Source: Marinagarivorans sp. UBA5870 (GTDB lineage: Bacteria; Pseudomonadota; Gammaproteobacteria; Pseudomonadales; Cellvibrionaceae). Taken from it: a DNA stretch of 16,603 nucleotides. This document shows, piece after piece, positions 6,848 through 14,156 of this stretch. Where the stretch lies: assembly GCA_002432555.1 (NCBI GenBank), contig DJFO01000238.1, forward strand, positions 6,445 through 23,047. Reading direction: 5' to 3'. The notes under the pieces are model-generated. The model did not search any database. It worked only from the letters and a program-made list of their open reading frames with translations, and was not told where the DNA came from. The position numbers and the translations under genes are program-made. Numbering within the stretch: the stretch's first letter is position 1; every line of letters begins with the position of its first letter.

Positions 6848-7576
6848 CTAAAATTCCGCAATGATTGAAATTGCCTCACCCGTCATGTCGTCGTATCCGC
6901 GGATAAGCCGTTGGGTCATTTCCACCTGTCGTTGTATTTGCAGCATGGCCACCATTTCGTCCACTTGTTGAATATTCGATCCTTCTAGAAAACCCTGCCG
7001 CACGGCCGAGATCTCTTCGGAGGTTTCGACAAGGGGACGCTCGCTGCGATAAAGATAACCGCCGATTTTCTCGAGCAGGTCGCTCTCGCCGGGAAATCCG
7101 AGTCTGATTTTGCCCACGAGGGTTTCACCATCGTAAATCTCGCCGGTCTGGGTAATTCTGGGAATTTGTGTGGTGAGTACGATTTCCCCGTGCTCCGCCA
7201 GCAGTGGATATTCGCCGCCAAGGAGCAGACGGCCCTGCTCATCGAGGGTGAAATTTCCCGCGCGGGAGTAAGCGATCCCGCCCGGAGTTTCCACCACAAA
7301 CAGCCCGGCGCCTTCGATGGCCAGATCCAACGCATTGGCGGTCCGCGCCAGCGACCCCTGAGCGTGATCTGTAACCGAGATAAGGTCGGGTTTACCGTAC
7401 TTCACCGCTGGCGAGCCCAAGCTGTCGAGAGCCGCGCCGAAATCCGCCGCGCTCACCACCGGCCGTTCGCGTTTGTAGCCCGCCACGTTCACATTGGCGA
7501 TATTGTGACTGATGAGATCCATCGCCTTCAGGCTGTTGACCAAGCCGGTTTCCCCGATATCGATAACCTTTGCCAT
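6848..7576 (-). CDS. flgF: FlgF, rod protein
   Basis: FlgF is a rod subunit below FlgG. The 242-residue product has the rod signature in the first 40 residues (LISHNIANVNVAGYKRERP), then ALDLAIEGAGLFVVETPGG and YSRAGNFTLDEQGRLLLGG, and the C-terminal block LEGSNIQQVDEMVAMLQIQ with QVEMTQRLIRGYDDM. Length matches FlgF (about 245). I prefer FlgF over a second FlgG from the shorter length and the missing long mid-insertion, and because it precedes flgG. The ATG at 7576 follows a 70-base AT-rich spacer with evenly spaced repeats, so flgF may begin a separately promoted transcript. Confidence 0.9.
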   Translation of the reverse strand: MAKVIDIGETGLVNSLKAMDLISHNIANVNVAGYKRERPVVSAADFGAALDSLGSPAVKYGKPDLISVTDHAQGSLARTANALDLAIEGAGLFVVETPGGIAYSRAGNFTLDEQGRLLLGGEYPLLAEHGEIVLTTQIPRITQTGEIYDGETLVGKIRLGFPGESDLLEKIGGYLYRSERPLVETSEEISAVRQGFLEGSNIQQVDEMVAMLQIQRQVEMTQRLIRGYDDMTGEAISIIAEF

Positions 7577-7594
7577 GCAGGCGCTCTCTATACC

Positions 7595-7627
7595 TATATT
7601 CCGTATTTATATTCTATGTTTATATTC
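7595..7627 (-). repeat. Three GAATATA direct repeats at exact 13-base spacing upstream of flgF
   Basis: The minus strand carries GAATATA three times, at 7627-7621, 7614-7608 and 7601-7595, each start 13 bases after the last. They sit in the AT-rich 70-base gap between the small FlhB-like gene and flgF, in an otherwise tightly packed operon. A TTGAAT hexamer lies just upstream and TATAAA hexamers lie within the repeats, but their spacing to the hexamer (19 bases at best) is not a good sigma-70 fit. Possible internal promoter or binding array; function not established. Confidence 0.5.
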
Positions 7628-7646
7628 GAAATTCAAACTTCGGATT

Positions 7647-7913
7647 TCAGAAATTTTTTTTCAGCTCGGCATCCAGCTGATAAATGTGAACCAGCAATAT
7701 GGCCACGATTTCAAACAGCGAGTCGTCGATGGCACTCTCCAGCGGTATTGCGAAAAGTGCTTCCGCCAACTCCGGATTTTCAATAAGGCGGACATCTTCC
7801 TGCCGCCGCCCCAGATCAATTGCCTGTTGCGCCAAGTTCCCGGTCGCTTTCACCGTGACTCTGGGTGCATTCCACTCTGGCTCGTATTGAAGTCCGACGA
7901 TTTTTTTTACCAT
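7647..7913 (-). CDS. Stand-alone FlhB C-domain-like protein (FhlB/FlhX type)
   Basis: This 88-residue protein resembles the cytoplasmic C-terminal domain of FlhB without its membrane part. It starts with a core like the family's AVALxYxxxxxAPxVxAKGxG: IVGLQYEPEWNAPRVTVKATGN (shown as IVGLQYEPEWNAP and RVTVKATGN), continues with LAQQAIDLGRR and VRLIENPELAEALFAIPL, and ends with the FlhB-type helix SLFEIVAILLVHIYQLDAEL. The same blocks occur in the full FlhB here (PLVVAKGAGELALKMRGIA, ELFPAVAKMLAWVYLQ). It lacks the NPTH autocleavage motif, as is usual for these small homologues. Such proteins often lie next to a FliK gene and are thought to take part in substrate switching; here it starts 8 bases after the fliK-like stop. 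It does not look like a decayed flhB, because the frame is intact and compact. Confidence 0.85.
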   Translation of the reverse strand: MVKKIVGLQYEPEWNAPRVTVKATGNLAQQAIDLGRRQEDVRLIENPELAEALFAIPLESAIDDSLFEIVAILLVHIYQLDAELKKNF

Positions 7914-7921
7914 CGTTTAAC

Positions 7922-9226
7922 CTACAACAAGCGACTCAAACTGCCCGCGAGCAAATGCTGTTCTATGACGCTGCGTTTTGCCATGCTGCCCTGGGTCGAC
8001 CTGTTCTCGACCCGGTAATCCGCATTGTCCATCGACCACCCACAGTGTTGAAAAAGTGCACCCAAAGAGTCCGATCGCATGCGAAACCGCTCCATAACGG
8101 ACCCGCTCTCGAGCGAAAAGGCGAGGTTCAAACGCCGATCCACCGCGTTGACTTGAATTTCCACTTTGCCGAGCGCTTCGGTTTTCAAACTGAAGGCCAG
8201 CCGATTCATGCGGGAGTGCGAATCCGCCGCGGAATCGCCGGTGAAAGCGCCTTGATCACCCTGAGAACCCAGTTGTTCAGACCCTCGTTTGCCGGTGACG
8301 CGCGTCCCGAAAAAGGCCAGGTCCACTTCGATGAGCTGGTTGTCAAACAGGAATGCGAGAGATTGATACGAGTGCGCGAGCTGGGTGTCATTCTGCCTGT
8401 TGAGCAAACCGGCGAAGAGCGCCGCAAGATTGCTCGGCTCACGCCGCTGCGAAAAGTCGCTTTGCTCGCCGCTACGTTCGATTCCATCCGCCGCTCCATC
8501 CGCCGCTTCCGCGGTTCGGTCGCCAGTCTCCGGCCGAATCAAATTGACCAGCTGTCCCGGCAGGACCGCCAACTTTTCGTTGAGGCTTTGGTCGATTTTA
8601 TGCTCCACACCCGCCTGGGTTTTCGACGCGGCAATACCAGCAATACCAATCGGTTGCGGCGGAATTTCTAGGAGCTTGCCGAGCAGTGCTACAGGATCCT
8701 TCAATTGCAACCACAGGACCAATTGTTCGAGGATCGGTTTAGCCGGCGGTATGCCGAGTTTTTTCAAAAACAAAATAACTTCCGCTGCAGAATTTTCAAA
8801 TCCCGCGCCCAAACGCCGGCCGAGCTGTTTCAGCAAAAGCAGGTCGCCTTCGGTCAGCTGCCCTTGCACATCTTCCGCAACGCTGTGCGGCAGCCAGGCG
8901 ATACGGGTATGGGGTGGCGCATTCGCAGTTTGCGCCACAACCGGCTCCGCCCGGCGCAAATGGACAAAATCCCGGTTGGTTGCTACGACTTTCAGCTCCA
9001 GCGTTTCATTGGCTACCAACTTCAAGTCGCTGTGGACCAGATGCGGCTTGCCGGAAAACAACACCGTAAAACGGCCAGGCTGGTCGTGCTGCAGCAAAAC
9101 CCGACCTTTGATGGTCTGGCCGACCGTCAAAGTCGACGCCATGCCCGTGTCGGACGGCAGTAGCAGCGCGCCGGCGAGAGAAGCCGTGCCTGTGTCGACC
9201 GCGTTGATGATTCTGCCGATATCCAC
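7922..9226 (-). CDS. fliK: FliK-like hook-length control / substrate-switch protein
   Basis: FliK is an exported ruler that tells FlhB to change substrate class. The 434-residue protein starts at a GTG (9226) abutting the flhA stop, with AGGAG 6 bases upstream (9237-9233). The first 70 residues (MDIGRIINAVDTGTAS; LTVGQTIKGRVLLQHD) are followed by a variable Gln/Ser/Ala-rich middle, as expected of rulers. The C-terminal part (about 350-415) fits the Flg_hook fold: LGKVEIQVNAVDRRLNLAFS, then ERFRMRSDSLGALFQHCGW. Between flhA and a FlhB C-domain paralogue, a substrate-switch role is the natural reading. The name rests on position and C-terminal pattern, since FliK proteins diverge strongly. Confidence 0.8.
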   Translation of the reverse strand: MDIGRIINAVDTGTASLAGALLLPSDTGMASTLTVGQTIKGRVLLQHDQPGRFTVLFSGKPHLVHSDLKLVANETLELKVVATNRDFVHLRRAEPVVAQTANAPPHTRIAWLPHSVAEDVQGQLTEGDLLLLKQLGRRLGAGFENSAAEVILFLKKLGIPPAKPILEQLVLWLQLKDPVALLGKLLEIPPQPIGIAGIAASKTQAGVEHKIDQSLNEKLAVLPGQLVNLIRPETGDRTAEAADGAADGIERSGEQSDFSQRREPSNLAALFAGLLNRQNDTQLAHSYQSLAFLFDNQLIEVDLAFFGTRVTGKRGSEQLGSQGDQGAFTGDSAADSHSRMNRLAFSLKTEALGKVEIQVNAVDRRLNLAFSLESGSVMERFRMRSDSLGALFQHCGWSMDNADYRVENRSTQGSMAKRSVIEQHLLAGSLSRLL

Positions 9227-11320
9227 CTAGGGCTCCTGCTTGCGCTCGTCGAGCGAAACTATGGCAAACGGCTTGATGCTCAGGTTGGCCGGCACCTCCG
9301 ACAGGGCGACAATCCGCAAGTCGGGAATCATGCGCTCGGTCAAGTTGCGAATATGTCGGCGCAGCTCCGGTGCACAAAGCAAAATCGGATTCATGCTGGA
9401 ATTCAGCATTTTCTCACTGTGGTGCGCAAGGCGAGTGATGACCTTTTCCGCAAAACCCGGCTCCAGCACCAGCCGAGCTTTTTCACCCTGGCGCATGCTC
9501 TTGGCAATGTTTTGCTCAACCAGCTGATCGAGTACCAGCACCTGCAATTCCGATTCCGAAGTTTTAATGGACTGGCAGATGACCGGGCCGAGCTCCTTGC
9601 GCACGATCTCAGTTAAATACTCGGGGTCCTTGTTGCCACCCGCCGCCTCGATCAAGGTTTCGAGGATCGTCTCCAAGTTGCGGATGGAAACCCCCTCCCG
9701 CAAAAGATTTTGCAATACTTTCTGCAGAACACCGAGGGAAATGACTCCCGGTACCAGATCGTCCACCAAATGGGCGTCGGTTTTTTTTATCCGCTCCAGC
9801 AGCCGCAGTGTTTCCGGTCGCGATAACAGGCAGTGAGCACGGCTGCGCAGCACCTCGCTCAGATGCGTGAGCAACACATTCACCGGCTCAACCACCGTAT
9901 AACCGCACTCGGCCGCGAAGACGCGCTGATTTTCTGTAATCCACCATGCGGGGAGGCTGTAGGTGGGGTCGCGGGTCGAAACGCCGTCCAGTCGGCCGGC
10001 AGCATTGCCCGGATTAATGGCGAGCAGGCGATCTATAATAATCTCGCCCTCGCCGGCCTTGGCACCGTAGATGGATATCTCGTACTTTTGCGGCTCAAGT
10101 TTTTTATCGTCTTTGGCGCGCAGCCACGGCATGACAAAGCCCATTTCGAGCGCGAATTGCTTGCGCAGCGCGCGGATCCGAGTCATGACTAACCCGTCTT
10201 TTTCGTTGAAGAGCGGGATCAAAGTCTGGCCGACTTTGACCTCAAAAGGCTCAACGGCGAGCATATCGTAGACATTCTCACCTTCCGTGTCGGAGGCGGC
10301 GGGCTCGGCGACAGACTCCTGTTGGCGCTTTGTTTGCGATCTGCGGGCAAACCAGAACAAGGCGGCGACCAGACCGAGGGCAATTAGTGTGGGCAGCGCC
10401 GGGGCCCCGGGCAGAAAGAGAATAACCAGCAAAGATATTCCGACGAGCAGCAATATTTTGGGGAATGCAGTGACCTGATAGCCGATCTCTCGGCTTAAAA
10501 ATGCGTCGGACGCTGCACGCGTGACAATTATCCCCGTGCCAGTGGAAATAATCAGGGCGGGAATCTGAGTTACTATGCCGTCGCCAACAGTCAGGAGCGT
10601 AAAGGTCTGCAGGGCTTCGGCCCAGCCCATATCGCGTTGCACAACGCCTATGGTCAGGCCGCCTATGATATTGATCAGGATAATCAAAATGCCCGCAATC
10701 GCATCGCCTTTGACGAACTTGCTGGAACCATCCATTGCGCCATAAAAGTTCGCCTCTTTTTCGATTTGTTTGCGTCTAAACTGGGCTTCCTTTTCGTCAA
10801 TCAGGCCCATATTGAGGTCGGCATCGATACTCATTTGTTTCCCTGGCATGCCGTCCAGGGTAAACCGCGCGGCCACTTCGGCCACGCGCTGGGCGCCACT
10901 GGTAACTACTACGTATTGCACGACTATGAGCACCAGGAAAATGATGAGACCTATCACGTAGTTGCCGCCGACCACGTAGGATCCAACGGCGCTTATGACA
11001 TCGCCGGCGTGCGCGTCGCTCAAGATCAGGCGTGTTGCTGCTATGTTCAAGGAGAGGCGAAACAAAGTTGCAATCAGCAGCAAGGTGGGAAATGTGGAAA
11101 ACTGCAGCGGCTTTTCCACATAAAAGGTAATTAGAAGAATCAAAAGCGCAAAATGCACATTCGCGATCAGAAGGAAGTCGAGCAGTCCGGCAGGAATGGG
11201 GACAAATAAGACGAGCAGTATGCCGACGACCGCCGCAACCAAAAGCAAATCGGATTGTTTGCCGAAGGCCTCCCCCAGCCCCTGCCAGCCGCCCGTGCTC
11301 GGATTCGATTCAATAGGCAT
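9227..11320 (-). CDS. flhA: FlhA, export gate protein (FHIPEP family)
   Basis: FlhA is the large inner-membrane gate subunit of the flagellar type III exporter; its cytoplasmic ring docks substrates and chaperones. The 697-residue product has family-standard length. Hydrophobic segments begin at about residue 25; the FHIPEP region is plain: FRLSLNIAATRLILSDAHAG, RFTLDGMPGKQMSIDADLN then MGLIDEKEAQFRRKQIEKEA (about 150-190), and GDGIVTQIPALIISTGTGII. The last membrane stretch ends near residue 335, followed by a linker and a cytoplasmic domain of about 340 residues containing SLPAWWITENQRVFAAECGY and LVPGVISLGVLQKVLQNLLR. The ATG at 11320 overlaps the end of flhB by 11 bases, so translation is likely coupled; the ribosome site is weak. 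Confidence 0.98.
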   Translation of the reverse strand: MPIESNPSTGGWQGLGEAFGKQSDLLLVAAVVGILLVLFVPIPAGLLDFLLIANVHFALLILLITFYVEKPLQFSTFPTLLLIATLFRLSLNIAATRLILSDAHAGDVISAVGSYVVGGNYVIGLIIFLVLIVVQYVVVTSGAQRVAEVAARFTLDGMPGKQMSIDADLNMGLIDEKEAQFRRKQIEKEANFYGAMDGSSKFVKGDAIAGILIILINIIGGLTIGVVQRDMGWAEALQTFTLLTVGDGIVTQIPALIISTGTGIIVTRAASDAFLSREIGYQVTAFPKILLLVGISLLVILFLPGAPALPTLIALGLVAALFWFARRSQTKRQQESVAEPAASDTEGENVYDMLAVEPFEVKVGQTLIPLFNEKDGLVMTRIRALRKQFALEMGFVMPWLRAKDDKKLEPQKYEISIYGAKAGEGEIIIDRLLAINPGNAAGRLDGVSTRDPTYSLPAWWITENQRVFAAECGYTVVEPVNVLLTHLSEVLRSRAHCLLSRPETLRLLERIKKTDAHLVDDLVPGVISLGVLQKVLQNLLREGVSIRNLETILETLIEAAGGNKDPEYLTEIVRKELGPVICQSIKTSESELQVLVLDQLVEQNIAKSMRQGEKARLVLEPGFAEKVITRLAHHSEKMLNSSMNPILLCAPELRRHIRNLTERMIPDLRIVALSEVPANLSIKPFAIVSLDERKQEP

Positions 11321-12407
11321 AGTGTGCTCTTTCTGAGCTCGACGAGCTCTTCATCTTGCGCTGCAGGTAGACCCAGGCCAGCATTTTTGCTACCGCCGGG
11401 AAAAGCTCTGCCGGCACAGGTTCGTCAAGATTAACTTTATTAAACAGGTGGCGTGCAACAGCCTTGTTTTCCACGATCTGCACCTTGTTCGCTTTGGCGA
11501 TCCCGCGCATTTTCAGCGCGAGTTCCCCGGCCCCCTTAGCCACCACCAAGGGCGCCTTCATAGTCGCGCGATCATATTGAATCGCGACCGACAGATGAGT
11601 GGGATTTGTAATCAAAATGTCTGCCTCGGGAATATTTCTCAGTGATGCCGCGCGCTTGAGCGCCTCTTTCTGCAGCGCGCGCAGCTTGGCGCGTATCAAC
11701 GGATCGCCCTCCCGCCGCCGGACTTCTTCTTTTATTTCCCGCCGACTCATGCGCATGCGTTTGGCATAATCCCAACGGGTATAGGCCAGATCAAGCAGCG
11801 CGACCGCGAGCACTGCCAGCAGCAAACGTCCGAGCACTACTTGCACGCTTTCACTCAAAAACAGGCGGTGCGAACCTATCTCGAGGTTCGGCAGGTGCAT
11901 CATTGCCGGCAAAAGGGACCGGATCGTGAAATACAGTATCAGACCAAAAAACACGATTTTCAGCACGCTCTTGAGGGCGTCGACCAACATTCGTTTGGAA
12001 AAGACTCGTTTGAATCCTTGCACCGGATTTAGCTTGTTCATATCGGGTTTCAAGGGATACCCGGAAAAGATAAACCCGGTCTGCATAATATTTGCGACAA
12101 CACCCGCGATCATTACCCCAGCTGCGGCGGGCCAAAGGACGCTAATGACGCCCTCCAAGGTCCAGCGGTACCAAATCATTGCGGCGGCAGCGGTTCCGTC
12201 AAATTGATCCGCGGTGCTGAATACAATTTTGATGAAATCGAGAAGCGCCTCGGCGCTCCAAAAGCCGAGCACCAGAAAACCCGCACCCAATACGACTACG
12301 GAATTGACTTCCGGACTCTTGGCCACCTGCCCACGCTTTTTTGCTTCGCGCAGTTTGAACGGCGTCGCCGGCTCACTCCGATCCTGTTCCTGTTGATTCT
12401 CGGCCAT
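11310..12407 (-). CDS. flhB: FlhB, export switch protein with NPTH autocleavage site
   Basis: FlhB is the gate-associated switch of the export apparatus, cleaving itself between Asn and Pro. From the ATG at 12407 it is 365 residues. It begins MAENQQEQDRSEPATPFKLR, with the family's ATPxKLxxAxxxGQVAKSxE sequence; four hydrophobic segments lie at about 35-58, 85-110, 145-165 and 188-206; the linker RMSRREIKEEVRRREGDP (about 219-236) is typical; and NPTH is at 268-271 in ILITNPTHLSVAIQYD. The end of the C-domain (PAELFPAVAKMLAWVYLQRK) is followed by a short serine tail. A TTG 11 codons earlier would overlap fliR and is rejected; the chosen ATG lies 10 bases after the fliR stop but has a poor Shine-Dalgarno, implying coupling. 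Confidence 0.98.
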   Translation of the reverse strand: MAENQQEQDRSEPATPFKLREAKKRGQVAKSPEVNSVVVLGAGFLVLGFWSAEALLDFIKIVFSTADQFDGTAAAAMIWYRWTLEGVISVLWPAAAGVMIAGVVANIMQTGFIFSGYPLKPDMNKLNPVQGFKRVFSKRMLVDALKSVLKIVFFGLILYFTIRSLLPAMMHLPNLEIGSHRLFLSESVQVVLGRLLLAVLAVALLDLAYTRWDYAKRMRMSRREIKEEVRRREGDPLIRAKLRALQKEALKRAASLRNIPEADILITNPTHLSVAIQYDRATMKAPLVVAKGAGELALKMRGIAKANKVQIVENKAVARHLFNKVNLDEPVPAELFPAVAKMLAWVYLQRKMKSSSSSERAHYAY

Positions 12408-12417
12408 GATAATTCTG

Positions 12418-13188
12418 CTAGACGAGCAGTATTTGCTCAATATAGTGAAAAATACCGCGATAAAGCTTTTCCAAAAAACTTTGCATCACCGTCAAGGTCA
12501 TGGTGAAAACGGTGAGGCCGACGAGGATTTTCAATGGCAGGCTGACCACAAACATATTGACCTGCGGCATGGTCCGCGCGGCGACCGCCATACCTACGTC
12601 AACCAGCAAAAGAATAAAAACAACCGGCGCTGCCAGCAGAAAACCATTTATGAACATCAAACCGAATTGGTTGACCAGCGGACTAGGATCGAAATTATTA
12701 AAGATGGACCCCGGTGGTAGTCTCTCTAAGGAAAAAGCGATGCTTTCCAATAGCAACCAATGTCCGTTTACCATAAAAAAAGTTAATACCGCAGTTAAAT
12801 TCAACACGCTGCCCAGGAGCGGCCCCTGTTCTTCCGTGGAGGGATCAAAGACGCTGGCGACACTAAATCCTATTTGGAAATCCAGTAGGCGACCAGCGAA
12901 CTGCACAGCGGCAAACGCCGCAAATATGCCGAACCCCATAACCGCCCCAACCAGCACTTCACCCAACATTTTGCCAACCAAATCCGGCAAACCTGAGACG
13001 GATACAGCGGCAGAATTGAGCACCGCGAACTGCGCCAAAGCAAAAGCCAACGCCAGCAGCAGAAAAACTCGAATCCTTACCGGCACCTGCGCCACCGCAA
13101 ACAGTGGCGAAAGCAGCAGAAAGCTACTCAGCCTGCAAAAAATCATCCATAGCGTGGTGAGAAAGCCAATGTCGATCGCCACATTCAA
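12418..13188 (-). CDS. fliR: FliR, export gate protein
   Basis: FliR is a membrane subunit of the FliP-FliQ-FliR export gate. The 256-residue protein is highly hydrophobic, with family blocks PVRIRVFLLLALAFALAQF (about 36-54), VGKMLGEVLVGAVMGFGIFA, VQFAGRLLDFQIGFSVASVF followed by DPSTEEQGPLLGSVLNL, NGHWLLLESIAFSLERLPPG, and the C-terminal MPQVNMFVVSLPLKILVG. Length is normal (about 255-265). The start is a TTG at 13188 with GGGAG 8 bases upstream; a GTG two codons later is the alternative. It follows fliQ by 28 bases. Confidence 0.96.
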   Translation of the reverse strand: MNVAIDIGFLTTLWMIFCRLSSFLLLSPLFAVAQVPVRIRVFLLLALAFALAQFAVLNSAAVSVSGLPDLVGKMLGEVLVGAVMGFGIFAAFAAVQFAGRLLDFQIGFSVASVFDPSTEEQGPLLGSVLNLTAVLTFFMVNGHWLLLESIAFSLERLPPGSIFNNFDPSPLVNQFGLMFINGFLLAAPVVFILLLVDVGMAVAARTMPQVNMFVVSLPLKILVGLTVFTMTLTVMQSFLEKLYRGIFHYIEQILLV

Positions 13189-13216
13189 ATTCGATACTCC
13201 CTACAGACTAAGCTCC

Positions 13217-13483
13217 TTAAAACAGTGACGGTATGCTCGCGATCACATTTCTTGAAAAATCGAGTACGACGTTAAGCATCCAAGGTCCAAGAGCCACCAG
13301 GGTGATCGCTACCGTCAGGAGCTTGGGCACAAAAGCCAGAGACATTTCTTGAATTTGCGTGACCACCTGAAAAATGCTGACAAGCAGACCCACCAACATG
13401 GTGAGACCGAGGACGGGAGCACAAACTTTAATGGCGGTCCACATCATTTCCGTACACAAGACCAGAGCTATATCGGCATTCAC
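13217..13483 (-). CDS. fliQ: FliQ, export gate protein
   Basis: FliQ is a small two-helix membrane subunit of the export gate. From the GTG at 13483 it is 88 residues, the family's usual length (about 89). Features: two hydrophobic helices (about 12-38 and 54-76) and the hallmark LLVSIFQVVTQIQEMSLAFV followed by PKLLTV. I prefer this GTG to the ATG at 13516: a perfect AGGAGG lies at 13499-13494, 10 bases before the GTG, while the ATG has no ribosome site and would add 11 unconserved residues. It is the first recognisable gene of the operon; fliP, which almost always precedes fliQ, is not found upstream. Confidence 0.96.
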   Translation of the reverse strand: MNADIALVLCTEMMWTAIKVCAPVLGLTMLVGLLVSIFQVVTQIQEMSLAFVPKLLTVAITLVALGPWMLNVVLDFSRNVIASIPSLF

Positions 13484-13493
13484 GGATTTGCTA

Positions 13494-13499
13494 CCTCCT
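13494..13499 (-). promoter_or_regulatory. Shine-Dalgarno deciding the fliQ start
   Basis: A full AGGAGG on the minus strand lies 10 bases before the GTG at 13483, but inside the reading frame of the upstream ATG at 13516. It argues for an 88-residue FliQ. Confidence 0.7.
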
Positions 13500-14053
13500 G
13501 CAGCAAATTCACGCATCAGACATTTTTGCCGATGCTGAGAGGTGGATTAAGACGGGCGGATCTTAACTCGCGAATTTGTATTACACAATATCTGCGAAAA
13601 GCAATCGTCGCGGTGGGATAACCAGCGAGGGGCGAGGGAGCGCGTTGTTTTTGATGCCATGCTGGTTTCAACACATTGTTCTCAAAAAAACTTTTGCGAC
13701 GCTCAACCTGACGTCCGCCACCCATGCTTGCCGGGCATCGTCAGCGATGGATTCGAGCTTGTCCGCATTTTAGGTTTCGAAATACCATCGATCTCGAGCA
13801 AACTTTTTGAATGGAAGAGTCGGGGCCAAAGTGCTGGAGTCGCCTTATGGTTTAACTACGACCCAACTCTTGCGGCAACCACTACATAATTTTCGTTGTA
13901 GGAAAAAGGTAATATGTGAACTTCATCAGGATCTGTGTCACTTATCTCGCTCGGCACGCAAGCAGCAAGGATTCCCCATCCGCACAACAGAAGATTCGCA
14001 TTGCATTTCGGAGGGACTTGCTATAAGTTTACTGCTCCTCAATAGCGACCTAA

Positions 14054-14070
14054 TTGGTGCTTTTTTTGCT
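14054..14070 (+). promoter_or_regulatory. Sigma-54 (RpoN)-type promoter candidate
   Basis: TTGGTGCTTTTTTTGCT matches the -24/-12 consensus TTGGCRC-N5-TTGCW: GG at 14056-14057 and GC at 14068-14069 are exactly 10 bases apart, with TTGG and TTGCT intact. A transcript would begin near 14081, about 75 bases before the first TPR start. RpoN commonly drives flagellar gene classes, which would link the TPR genes to the neighbouring operon, but no activator binding site was identified. Confidence 0.5.
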
Positions 14071-14156
14071 CGGCATCAGTTTATTTCCAATCTGTCCGCT
14101 GTGTTTTTTCAGCAATTTGATTTCCGTCCTTTTGATTTCGATAGGGAAGACGGCCA

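Larger units (their letters stand above)
13484..14156. other. Divergent intergenic region between fliQ and the TPR genes
   Basis: These 673 bases separate the fliQ operon from the plus-strand TPR pair. None of the frames encodes a recognisable protein, and none resembles FliP or FliO in either direction. It is more AT-rich than its flanks in its right half. A sigma-54-type promoter match for the TPR genes lies at 14054-14070. On the left an imperfect dyad TTGTATTACACAA (about 13576-13588) lies about 95 bases before fliQ and could be an operator. I see no clear promoter for fliQ; TTGCTT and TAATAC on the minus strand at about 13604-13578 are only 15 bases apart. Confidence 0.5.

Noticed and set aside
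6061..7576. flgF/flgG considered as hook (FlgE) genes
   Set aside because: Lengths (242 and 259 residues), rod signatures and the C-terminal LERSNVNLVQEM block fit rod proteins; FlgE is normally longer with a large central domain.
7865..8671. Plus-strand open frame (268 codons) across the FlhB-like and fliK-like genes
   Set aside because: It straddles two well-supported minus-strand genes and has no motif.
8385..9230. Long plus-strand open frame (281 codons) opposite the fliK-like gene
   Set aside because: The minus-strand frame has a good ribosome site, abuts flhA and has a FliK-like C-terminus; the plus-strand product is Ser/Pro/Arg-rich with no family pattern.
13610..13625. Possible minus-strand sigma-54 promoter for fliQ (GG-N10-GC)
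   Set aside because: Only the GG and GC pairs match; the flanking TTG of the -12 element and the CAC after GG are absent, so a chance match is likely.
13516..13725. Minus-strand frame upstream of fliQ as a possible fliP remnant
   Set aside because: The 69-residue product is basic and polar with no membrane helix or FliP motif.
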